Assembly: GCA_018398585.1 (NCBI GenBank)
Contig: JAGTTD010000018.1
Span: forward strand, 4,533,501-4,597,500
Source of the DNA: Simmondsia chinensis
Lineage: Eukaryota; Streptophyta; Magnoliopsida; Caryophyllales; Simmondsiaceae
Reading direction: 5' to 3'
DNA: 64,000 nucleotides
A program made the position numbers and the translations under genes. Within the stretch, counting starts at the first letter, position 1; the number at the start of each line of letters is the position of its first letter. Of the stretch, positions 34,803 to 45,400 are shown in pieces. The notes beneath the pieces are model-generated. The model saw only the letters and a program-made list of their open reading frames with translations, was not told the DNA's origin and did no database searches.

Positions 34803-36430
34803 TTAGATCGTCTCCAGCCATCTCTTCTTTGGCCTGCCTCTCCCTCTCCTCCCTATCGTAACATGGAGTTGCTCGCATCTTCTAATAGAGGCAGTGGTCG
34901 GTCTCCTCCTAACATGCCTAAACCACCACAAATGTTGCTCCCTCAATTTATCCTCGATCGGGGCCTCGCCTAATTTTCTTCTTATGACATCATGTTTTAT
35001 CCTTTCCTTCTTTGTGTATCTAGACATTAACCGCATCATCCTCATCTCTGTTACCTCCATCTTCTGTGTATGGTGCAGTTTCATTGGCTAACACTCCGCA
35101 CCATATGTTATAGCCGGTCTTATTACTGTCTTATAGCATTTTCCCTTCAACTTTAATGGGAACTTTCTATCACAAAGTACGGCAGAGGCCGTCCTCCATT
35201 TATGCCAACCAACTTTAATGTGGTTGTTGACATTTTCGTCAACTTCGCCGTCTTGTTGTATCATGGACCCCAAGTATCTAAAACACTCCTTTTCCGGTGT
35301 GGGCTCCGAACCAATCTTGACGTCTTTGATGCTAGGCACGGCGGAGGTACATAACTTAAGTTCCATATACTCGGTCATAGCTTTACTGAGTCTTAAGCCT
35401 TTTGACTCCAAGGCCCTTCTCTAATATTCCAGCTTCTCATTGTCCTTTTCTCGAGACTCCTCCCTAAAATTATGCCATCTGTAAAAAGCATGCATTACGG
35501 CACACCCCCTCGTATGTGCCTAGTGAGCTTGTCCATAACCAGAATGAGCAAAAAGGGACTCAAGGCAGATCCTTGGTGGACCCCAACTGTAATGGAAAAA
35601 AGCGTTTGCCTCCCCTTCCGCTGTGAGCATAATAGTTTGTGCGTCCTCGTACATGTCTCTAATAGCTCGGATATAAGCATGGGGGTGCCTTTCTTCTCTA
35701 GAACCCTCCATAGGACCTCTTGGCACCTTATCATATGCCTTCTTCAAATCAATGAACACCATATGGAGGTCCCTTTGAGCGTGCTTGTAATGATTTATCG
35801 TTCGCCTTAAGAGATGGTTGGCTTCTATTGTCGATCTGTAAGGCATAAATCCAAATTGGTTCTCAAACACCTCAATTTGTTGTTGTAACATTCTCTTTAT
35901 GATTCGCTCCCACAACTTCAGAGTGTGGCACATTGGCTTGATACCCCCATAGTTGGCACAACTCTGGATGTCACCTTTGTTTTCATATATTGGGATTAAT
36001 GTACTCTTCCTCCATTCGTTAGGCATCTTCTTACCTATAAGGATTTGGTTGAATAATTTAGTCAACCAGCAAATGCCCTCCTCTCCAAAGCATTTCCATG
36101 CCTCTATGGGTGTTCTATATGGACTAACTGTTTTACCCGTACCCATCTATTTCAAGTCTTCTTTGACTTCCTCTGGTCTAATTCGCCTATAGTAACAGTA
36201 GTTCTAGTGCTCCTCAGATGCTTGGAGTTCACCTAGGGATATATTTGTATCCCCATATTCGTTGAACAGGTTGTGGAAGTAAGCTTTCCACCTAGCTTTA
36301 ATTTGTTACTCGTACATGAGCACCTGTCCATCCTCCCCTTTTATGCACTTTACTCGATCCAGGTCCCTAGTGATCCTTTTTCTCGCTTTAGCGATTCTAT
36401 ATACATCCCTGGCTCCCTCCTGGGTATCCA
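34803..36430 (-). pseudogene. RTE LINE reverse transcriptase and C terminus
   Basis: The frame at 36146-35520 gives the fingers (NEWRKSTLIPIYENKGDIQS), then FENQFGFMPYRSTIEA and the catalytic motif A region MVFIDLKKAYDKVPR. A frame change leads to GVHQGSALSPF (motif B). The next catalytic box reads LFTDGIIL where LFADDIVL is expected, so both catalytic aspartate context and alanine are altered. The frame at 35411-35088 continues with ECFRYLGSMIQQDGEVD and YKTVIRPAITYGAEC, and 35084-34803 with LRWFRHVRRRP-like text and a basic RGRGRPKKRW end. Frameshifts and stops show it is inactive. Confidence 0.85.
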
Positions 36431-36742
36431 TCCTTTTGTAGAATAATATATATATATATACTCCACATACAATATTGTATTTAGTTATTTAATTGAAGGT
36501 AATTTTCCTAAAAGAAAATGGATTATGGGAGTGTGTGACTTGAACTATTAATTAGGCCATGTAGATATATGTTCTTTTCTGCTACATTGAAATTCATAAC
36601 CCAATATGTCTTTGTTCCAACCGCCGTATAAGACCTATACAGAGGATAGGCTAGTTCACCTAAAGAGAATCTTTTATATGATCAGTCCCGAATCATGTTA
36701 TGCATGAATAGGCTCCGTAAGATCCAGTTGAAATTTAGGATA

Positions 36743-36904
36743 TATTTCTAAAGGAGTTGCAAATGGATCTGACGGCTCGCCAATCATTGATGGTTCTAGA
36801 ACGGCTAAGCCTACGTTACATGCAATAGTACCTAGAATTACTATTGGAAAAATATATAGAAGTTCATTGGGCCATGCGGGCTCCCAGTAATAATTATGAC
36901 CCAT
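36743..36904 (-). pseudogene. petD: Plastid petD fragment (cytochrome b6-f subunit IV)
   Basis: The minus frame reads [20 protein letters not shown], then [20 protein letters not shown] and [13 protein letters not shown]. This is the conserved N-terminal third of subunit IV, which forms part of the thylakoid cytochrome b6-f complex. After FATPLEI the frame runs into unrelated sequence, where the plastid protein would continue with LPEWYFFP. Glycine is replaced by tryptophan before EPAW. It is a nuclear copy with no plastid promoter or full length, so not functional. Confidence 0.85.
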
Positions 36905-36952
36905 ACCTTCTCGAGAAGAAATACGGGGCTCTGCTTCTAGTGGCAACATCTC

Positions 36953-37158
36953 GGTAGTTTCCACCGCTTGTCCCAGGTTGAGCCCTGGCATTTGACGGCG
37001 GACTTAAAAAACCACCTACAGACCCTTTACGTCCAATCATTTCGGATAACGCTAGCATCCTCTATCTTATTGCGACTGCTGGCACAGAGTTAGCCGATGC
37101 TTACTCCTCAAATACCGTAATTGCTTCTTCTCCGGGAAAAGAAGTTCATGACCCGTAG
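36953..37158 (-). rRNA. rrn16: Plastid 16S rRNA fragment
   Basis: About 205 bp antisense to plastid small-subunit rRNA. It contains the complement of the universal GTGCCAGCAG region ('gctggcacagagttagccga', 37080-37099) and of 'taagtccgccgtcaaatgcc' (36985-37010). It corresponds to roughly E. coli positions 430-660. A fragment inside a nuclear insertion; not an rRNA gene. Confidence 0.85.
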
Positions 37159-37351
37159 GCGGGGACGAATTATAGTAATTTGTTCTAACCCGAGACATAA
37201 ACAACGACAAGGATAATTATTCTACTAAAATAAAAGGGATTTTCGAAAGGATTCAATGTACAAAAAAAAAAAAAAAAAAAAAAAGGATTTGTTTTGACAT
37301 GAAATGGATATATCCATATATCTCTAACTCATATTTATGAGATGATAAAAT

Positions 37352-37420
37352 ATGGCAAAACCTGTACAAATAATTAGTTCACATAGGAATGGACGTATTA
37401 GTTCGCGTAAAAGTACACTA
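37352..37420 (+). pseudogene. rps11: Plastid rps11 5' fragment
   Basis: ATG at 37352 opens MAKPVQIISSHRNGRISSRK, the recognisable N terminus of plastid ribosomal protein S11 (usually MAKxIPxISSRRNGRIGSRK). Similarity ends after about 22 codons. Translation beyond is unrelated. Confidence 0.65.
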
Positions 37421-38073
37421 CCCACTTTGGGAACGTACAATGCCAAAGTCACTACATGGGTAAGTTGCCAACCCCTAAAATGAACTATGTAATTTATCTG
37501 TTGAGTTACATTACGGGTGGACTCCCCCTGTCATTAGATACAGAAGATTACTAAGATTTCGTGATCCGTTATCGAACTTATTCCAATTCCAAGATCTCAA
37601 ATTACTATCTTTGCTTCTTTCTTGGCTTGCTTATATAGATTTTTCTTGTCCTTATCTCCACTTCGGTCCCACTCCTTGAAACAGTCTTGTTTGGCTTTAA
37701 TATTCTCTTGGATCTCCTTGCACCACTAATAGGATTCTCTATTATTTGGATCCCCGTCCTTTGACACGCCTAAAACTTCGCGTGCCAAGCCTCTTAACTT
37801 TTGGGCCAATAGGTTCCACAAGTGGTTCGCATCTCCCCACAAATCCGAGCTTGTCTCATACTCCGTTCTTTCTCTATTGATTTTATACTTATTCTCCTTC
37901 AAGTCCCTCAAACTAGTACATGTCTATGCTGGGTACCTTGTTCTTTTTCCCCTTCTCTTGGTCTTTACATTAGCGCACAACACCTTGTGCTATATGGAGA
38001 GGTCTTTCCCTGGGATAACCTTACAATCCCTGCAGTCTTTCTGTGCCCTCTTCCTAAATAGTATATAGTCAAT

Positions 38074-38487
38074 CTAAGTCCTTGTCCTGCCGCTTCGATA
38101 TGTGATAATGTGCTCATCATGCTTTTTGAAGAATATGTTGGCAATCATTAGGTCGTAAGTGACTGCAAAGACAAGGAGGGCTTTGCCGTCATCATTCCTG
38201 TTTCTAAAGCCAAATCCTCCATGCCAATATGCATATCCATCTATGGTCTTCCCCATATGCCCGTTGAAATCCCCACCAATCACCATTTGCTCGGTTTGGG
38301 ATATGCCTTGCATCGTTATATCTAGATCCTTCCTGAATCTATCATGCTCGAGCTCTGTTATTCCAGTCTGAGGTGCATAGACACTGATGACGTTCAATAT
38401 TTCCCCATCTAAAACCAGCCTAATGCTTATGATCCTATCTCCAATCCTAGACATTTCGACTGCTTTATCCTTAAGGTTGCTATCCAC
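38074..38487 (-). pseudogene. RTE LINE endonuclease domain
   Basis: The 137-aa frame carries the exonuclease-endonuclease-phosphatase fold signatures VISVYAPQTG and VIGGDFNGHMG, and later NRNDDGKALLVFAVTYDLMI and HIITYRSGRTRT. These are the DNA-nicking domain used for target-primed reverse transcription. The catalytic Asp-x-Asn pair in GGDFNGH is present. The frame is open, but the upstream part (WNI.SL..K and QETKW motifs) is absent and the downstream RT is broken, so the element as a whole is dead. Confidence 0.85.
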
Positions 38488-38610
38488 AATGATGCCAACT
38501 CAATTCCTATCTCTGATCTTACTCACATACCATAATTTATAACTCATCAACCTCTGATCTTACTTACATACCACAATTTATAACTTATTACTTCTCTGAT
38601 TTTCATGCCA

Positions 38611-38997
38611 ACTCATTTAGTTTCTTGTAGGCATGGAATATTAGTCTTTCTTTTCATTATTATTTGGATCCTGTTTATTATCATTAAAATTACATTATTC
38701 TAATTTAATAAGCAGTCGTAGATTATTAGGTTGGGACCGTATGAAAATAAGAATGGGACGTGTCCCTGCAGTTACGGAATCCCCACGGTTAACGGCCGTC
38801 ATTTCTCCGCCGTCCATTTCACCCCCCCCTCTCTCTCCCTCTCAAATAATTCCATAGTATATAGTATTTACTCCTTCCTCGTTGGATTTCTTCCCTCACA
38901 TTTTCACCTCCCTTTTCTCTCTCTCTTCTCCGGCGGTTCTAGAGAGCGAAAGCCAGACCATAACTGCTTCTCTATCAGCACGCATTCGCAGTATTTT
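38611..38997 (+). promoter_or_regulatory. Upstream region of the AP2-type gene
   Basis: Between the LINE and the leader repeats. It includes a pyrimidine-rich run 'ccccccctctctctccctct' (38822-38841), common near plant transcription starts, and AT-rich sequence upstream ('agtatatagtatttact' near 38856 could act as a TATA region). The transcription start is not determined. Confidence 0.4.
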
Positions 38998-39439
38998 CTC
39001 AATCTTCATTCTTAATCATCTGAAAATCTTCTGTTGAATGCAATTCCCTGTTCAGATTCATACTTTTTGAGCTTCCGATCGTCAATTTCCAAGGCGATTC
39101 ATCTGTTTACAGCGTGAATCCTCGTTTTTGCCTTGTGAATTGAGTTTGAATGGTTTTCTCAATCTTCTGAATTCTTTTGTTGACTGCAATTTTCTGTTCA
39201 GTTTCTTACATTTAGAGCTTCCGATCGTCAAATTTCACGGCGATTCATCTGTTTACAGCGTTAGTCCTTGTTGTTGCTTTTTAATCTTTTTTTTTTTCCC
39301 TTCAATCTTCATTTGTAATCATCAGAAATTTTCTGTCCAGAAGTTTACATTTCGAGCTTCCGATCATCTATTTCCGTGGCGATTCATCTCTTTCCAGTTC
39401 TAATGCTCGTTTTTGCTTTGTAAATTGAGTTTGAATCGA
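38998..39439 (+). repeat. Three tandem copies in the 5' leader region of the AP2-type gene
   Basis: Units at 38998-39156, 39158-39300 and 39302-39439 each contain 'caatcttc', 'gagcttccgatc', 'ggcgattcatctg' and 'tttacagcg' (or a variant), in the same order. Units 1 and 3 also keep 'attgagtttgaat'. They end about 50 bp before the start codon, so they probably lie in the 5' UTR or a leader intron. Confidence 0.75.
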
Positions 39440-39491
39440 TTCGAGTTCAAATTGAGAGCAGAGAATCAATTTGATTGTGTATAGAAGTACA

Positions 39492-42400
39492 ATGATGCTG
39501 GATCTTAACATTGAATTCCTTGCTAACCGTTATTCGCCTCAAACTGATAAAGAATCCTGGAAAATGACGTCCGCGAACCTTCTAGAAGGTTCTAGAGGAC
39601 TCCAGACGGAAATATCAGCCACGTCAGATTCCTCCGTCGTCATTGCCAGCGAATCTCCGGTAACCGGCGCCGACGATCAGGACTCAACAAACAACTCCTT
39701 CTCTGCTGTGTTGAACTTTGACATATTCCAGAAACTCAACAGTGATAATCCGCCACAGAACGAAGCCGTTTCAGTCGAGGACGACGAGGGATCCTCGTCG
39801 TCCAAGCTATTCCGAATGGACGGTGGAGATGGGGAGTTAGAGCTCCGAGTTGGACCCAGAGCTGCGGCTCAGTGGCTGAACCTCTCGATACCAGACCGGT
39901 CTGAGTCAAGGATAATGAGCCAAGTCGAGCCGGTAAAGCAGCCAGTGAAGCGGAGTAGGAGGGGACCGAGGTCTAAGAGCTCGCAGTACCGTGGGGTCAC
40001 GTTCTATAGGAGGACTGGGCGCTGGGAATCTCACATCTGGTATTATATTTTGCTCAATTTTGCGTGGGAAATTATCGTCTATGTTTTCTAATATTTAAAT
40101 ATTTTATTATTTAAATACTATATTTTAAAATTTAATTAATTTTTATAAGAATATAATTAAATTTTTATAAAAAATATTGATGTAATAAATAATTACGATA
40201 ATATATGTAAGTCATGTTAATATTTTCATAAAAAATTTAATAAATTGTCATAAAATATTCACCGAGTATTGATGTAAACTATTTGTCGAAATTATATGTG
40301 ATATTAGCATTTTGGGCAAAAAATGAATGAGTCTTAATGAAGATACTTATATCTTATTGAACTATGTTCAATTTTAGCATTTTTAACACGAATTCATTGA
40401 ATTTCGGCATTAAGAGTATCTAAATTGATAAAATTTTAAAATTTTACTGTACTTAAATGATAAAATATTTAAACATTAAGGTACTGATATGATTTTAAAG
40501 TGTGTTTTAAAACCGTATACTCCCAAGCGTACGAGATCGTCGTAGCTTTGTCGAGTACACGGGTCGTACCTACAAGGAATCGTGTTAAGTTGGACTTATT
40601 GATTAACGAGCGGTTTGAATTTTTGGTTTTTTATTGTTTGAATAAATTGTTAGCTAGGTTAATGAAACTGAATATAAAGCGAATGTGACAATTCAATTGA
40701 GGTTAGTTTATGGAGTGAATTTAGGGTAGTTTAACACGTATCCCGTTATTATATTCTACTTAGGACGATGATTTGAAGGAATTAGGCTACAAGCTCTGCT
40801 CCTGGGTTAATATATAAATTAGGGCTTAGGGTAATGAACTAGTCTAAAGGCATAACCTATCTTAGCACCCTAGATGTAGCATACGTTATCAACCTATCTT
40901 AGCACCGTAGATGTAGCATATGTTATCTCATTAGCACTACTTAATTCCTTTGTTACTCATAATTCAATATTAACTTATATAAAAGATTGGGTTCGGGGTT
41001 GGGTACAACCTCAACCCTGACCACAGGTGAATTTTTGTTGTGTTATGGTCTAGGCTACAAGTACAAGACTAATCGTTGCAAAATTGGAGACCTAGTTATG
41101 GCTATAAGCACACATACAAAAATATCCAACAATCATGAAGAACTCCCCACAGGGGTGCGATTATAACATAACTAAACCAATCGTCAAAAGTATAATATAA
41201 ATCTGGGATACGGGCGGTTACCCGCTCTTCATCCCTAAACTAAGAAAGTTTACTCCTCTATTAGAGTTTTATACATCCTTAAACTTAAAAGAAAAGAAGA
41301 CATTATACGTAAAATAAACAAAAGAATAACCTCCCTGAATCTAGTGTCGATGCTAATCCAAGCCTGAATTCTCCCTGTATTCCAACCACTTGCGCTTCAC
41401 CTTTTGAGAACCTGTAGATCTCGTAGCGGCTTCGGGTTAGAGAAGAGGGGAGGACTTGTGGCCGAGAAAAAGCGTATGAAAGGCTGACTTCCCCTTCTCT
41501 TTTTATAGGTACGGGAGCAGTTAGGGTTCCGTACGGAACCCTCCCGATCGATCGGTCATCGGTTGGCCATCCGATCGATCAGGTAAAAGCGCCGATCGAT
41601 CGGTGAGCTCACGCAAAGCTCCCGATCGATCGGTGCTCTTGGTAGATCGATCGCCAGGCTCTCGGTTAGTTTCTCTAACCGGGAGTTGCTGATCGATCGG
41701 TTCTCTGAACTCCCTTTTCTCGATTAAGCACTGAAGCGCTATGGGATATACTCGGTTCACCGAATTATGATCCAATGGGTCTTTCTTTTGCACAAGTGGT
41801 TGTGTTTCTCCAATCAGTCTTCAAATATGCCTCAATAATACTTGATTTTGCCAGAATCCTTCTTTCGTCCGCTTTGATGTGTTCCACATGAAAATGTACC
41901 TAAATAACAACCAAACACACATGTAGAGACTGAATATATGACAGAAATGAGAAATAAAATATATAAAGTCACGAGCATCAGATACCAAATTGTATGTAGT
42001 AAAAGGTCAGAATATCTAAGTGATAAATGGTCAAATGTCAGATTAAGTGATAATTTCCTATTTTCTCTCAATAATGTTATTGCCCGTGCAATTTTGGGTC
42101 ACATGATTGTGGTGGTAATAACAATTAGAGTTATTTACATTTTAGTACTCCAATATTTTTAAAAATAATAAAAAGGACCCCGACCTTTATGAATTATTAA
42201 AAAGGCCCCTAAGTTTTTGTCGTATTAATAAAAAGACCCCTAAGTTTTTGTTGCATTAACAAAAAAGGCTTCTGTCTGTTGTAATGATATTATTTTTGCT
42301 TGATATAGCAGATGTGAAAGCTATATTTTTATTAATGCTACAGTAAAATGACCAAAATATCCTTTAATGACCATATTTTGAAATAAATTAAGCGAAAATA

Positions 42401-45400
42401 GATAGCTTCTACATAACACGACATCTCGAATTTTGTGCTTATAAAGTAATAATAAGGGTGTTAAAGCACGCTATTGGTCATTTTATTATAGCATTAATAA
42501 AAAACAATTGTCACGTTAGATCTGTCGATGAAAAATGACGTCATCAGGCTTAAGAGGGGCCTTTTTATTGATACGACAAAAACTTAGGGGTCTTTTTAAT
42601 AATTCAAAAATGTTAAAGTTCTTTTTATTATTTCCAAAAATGTTGGGGTACTAAAATATAAATAACCCTAACAATTAGGATAAATTATATATTTGTATTC
42701 TAACTTTTAGTGTATTTGTTTAGTTTGTAGTTCATTAATTTCGTGAAATAATATTTTAGTTTAAAAGTTACTTATATTTAATAAAATAATTTAAATAGTG
42801 ATATATATAATAGTGTAAAATGGGTCTCTCATTCTATTCTTCTTTGTTAGTAGATGTCACAACATTGCAGTTCATAAGAGAAATAGCGACAGGATGGTAG
42901 GTTTACTAATAATTAACAAGTTTTATACCCTTTTAAACTATTATATTAAACATATATATACTTTTGCACTAAAATATTATTTTACAAAATATACAGACCA
43001 TAAAATTAACATACCAAATCTCATAATACTAATATATAATTTATCCTAATAATAATTATCGTATTAATAATAACTCCTTATTTGTTTAGCAATGTTAAGT
43101 GTACACCTAAATTGTACCCAATTTAAATGCTAGTATATACGGTAATTACCAAGCAAGCTTTGGTCTGGCCATGATCAGTGCAGCCAAAGATGTGACCGCG
43201 GGTCAAATCCTACTATTGGCAAAAATACCCCCACCCCTCCTTATCAACGTAAAAGAAGGTAAATTATTATTGATGTTAAGAGTAGAAAATTATTTATAAA
43301 TCTTTTAAGATAATTGGTTGCTTAACTTAATATAAAGCTTTAATTGTAATAATCGTCACTTTTTAATATCAATATAGTTTATACAACATAGAAAATATGG
43401 TAAATTATTATCGGTATTAAAGTATAAAATTATTATAAAAATATTAGGGTGATTAGTTACTTGACATAGTATTAAAATTTTATAGATGAAATGTCTCTTT
43501 TACAATTCAATAATTTATTGACATGTAATTATCGACCCAGATAATATACTCAAATTCTATACTATTACATTTTCCTATAGTTTTAGGGTTAAATAGAGCA
43601 TATTGAATGTTAAGAAATTAACTTACTTAAAAGTTTAAGCTGATGGGTGAAGGCCTATGAATAGTTTTATACTCTAACATGCTCCTCTCACACGAATGCC
43701 AATTAGGCTTGAAGCGTGGATAGTGCAAAGACCCACCTCATACCTTGTGCTTTAATTTTTTTTTTTAAATATTTAAAGTGGGAATTGTTAAGATTCGAAA
43801 TCATGACCTCTTGGTTAACAAGACTTTGATATCATGTCAAGAAATTAACTTTTTTAAAAATTTAAGCTGATGGGTAAAGGTTAAGAATAGTTTTATATTT
43901 GACACTGAAGTTTCAAAAAAAGAATAGAGCATAGTGAATGATGAATGATGTGATGTTGTTTGAACAGGGACTGCGGGAAGCAAGTCTATTTGGGTAAGCA
44001 GTTGATATTGTATGTTTAATTTTTTTCCCCCCATTTCATTTAGTAATATTTAACTCCATTTACTGAGTATCTGCAGTTTACTTTCATTTGGAAAAGTTCA
44101 TGTGAATGGTTTTGCTTATACTCTGCTCTTTTAATTCGTTTGCAGGTGGATTTGACACGGCACATGCTGCTGCTAGGTAGTAACTGTAACCTTGTAATCC
44201 CAACCAATCCAAACAGTTCTTTTGGTATTAAATGATCAAGGATTGATTTTAAAAATTGAGTTTGTTTTTACTGTATATTATTATTTATGATTAAGGGAAT
44301 AACGACTTATTTATAACATATTAGAAATATATATGTAATGTGTAACATATATTAATGTAAAAGACTCGCATATTTTTTCTTGAAAAAGACCCATATGTTC
44401 GCCAATATATAAATTGAATTATTTGAGGTTGAAGATCCCTTACAATTAGGCAAATCACTGCTAACTTGCACTGAGAGTGAAAGTGAGAAAGAGAAGCGGA
44501 GGGGGGTTTGGGGGTTTAACTTTTTTTATTTTAATTATATTAAAAATTATAAAAATTAAATTGTTTATATAAAATAATTTAAATTATTTATATAAAATAA
44601 TTTTAAACTATTTATATAATTAAATTTTAAATTTAAGTTATTTATATAATCGAAAACATTAAATGAAAATGAAAATTTAACATATATCTAATTAATAAAT
44701 CATCAAAATACAAATTTATATATTAAATTATTTAGGCATCTGTTAAATTTTTGTTGAAAATACCAAATGACAGCAAAAATTTAATAGATATTTAATTAAT
44801 AAATAATCAAAATAGAAATTTATATCTTAAAATTATTTTATATAAATAACTTAAATTTAAAACTATTTTATATAAATAATTTAATTTTTATAATTTTTAA
44901 AATAATCGAAATAAAAAAAGTTAGCAGCGATTTGCCTAACTGTATGAGATCTTCACCTATGATTCAATGTGTGTTTAAGTCGGCTTAGGTACCTCTATTA
45001 TTAAAAAGAGACTCACAAATCAAACATTCCTTTGAGCCCCTAAAGTGTCGGGATCAATCTTGTAATAGTTATTATTAATTAGTATTTGATTAGGAATATA
45101 AATGGTCATATAAATCCTCATTTTTTTTCCTGTGATTTAAATTTTTCAGAGCTTACGATCGCGCCGCAATTAAGTTCCGTGGAGTTGATGCTGATATCAA
45201 TTTCAGTGTAAACGATTATGAGGAAGACATGAGCCAGGTGTTTAGTGAAATATGTTCATTGATTTGAATCATCTTTACCCGTTGAATAAGGGTAATATTA
45301 TTGTCAGAGCAAAACTATTAATAATAGAGTAATTTTATGAAAATTTATAACTATTAGCCATTATAAGTCATACAATTATTATGTCAGAATAACATTTTTT

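Larger units (their letters stand above)
36437..37600. other. Chloroplast-derived insertion (NUPT), mosaic
   Basis: The block interrupts the LINE between 'KKEAKIV' and 'MDTQEGARDVYRIAKARKR'. An intact RTE protein would have only about a dozen residues more here. Pieces of plastid petD, 16S rRNA and rps11 lie next to each other, although they are far apart in chloroplast genomes (16S lies in the inverted repeat), so it is a rearranged mosaic rather than a single tract. The remaining spacers (36450-36740 and 37160-37350) look plastid-like but I could not place them. Confidence 0.75.
34375..38610 (-). mobile_element. RTE-type LINE, 5'-truncated and split by chloroplast DNA
   Basis: A non-LTR retrotransposon on the minus strand. 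From its 5' side: endonuclease (38610-38070), linker (37911-37600), a foreign block (37600-36437), then the region before the reverse transcriptase, RT fingers and palm (36430-35490), C-terminal domain (35411-34803) and a 3' UTR to the GTT-rich tail near 34375. The single-ORF layout with an apurinic-type endonuclease and no RNase H fits the RTE clade. The N terminus is missing, and a 41-bp tandem repeat lies at the truncated 5' edge (38511-38590). Confidence 0.85.

Noticed and set aside
36743..36904. petD as a working nuclear gene
   Set aside because: Truncated after FATPLEI, lacks a transit peptide and carries a W in place of a conserved G.
36953..37158. Functional 16S rRNA or plastid contig
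   Set aside because: Only about 205 bp, joined to petD and rps11 pieces and embedded in a nuclear LINE.
38731..39403. Two plus-strand frames of 91-94 codons upstream of the AP2 start
   Set aside because: They fall in the pyrimidine-rich leader and its tandem repeats and show no domain or codon pattern.
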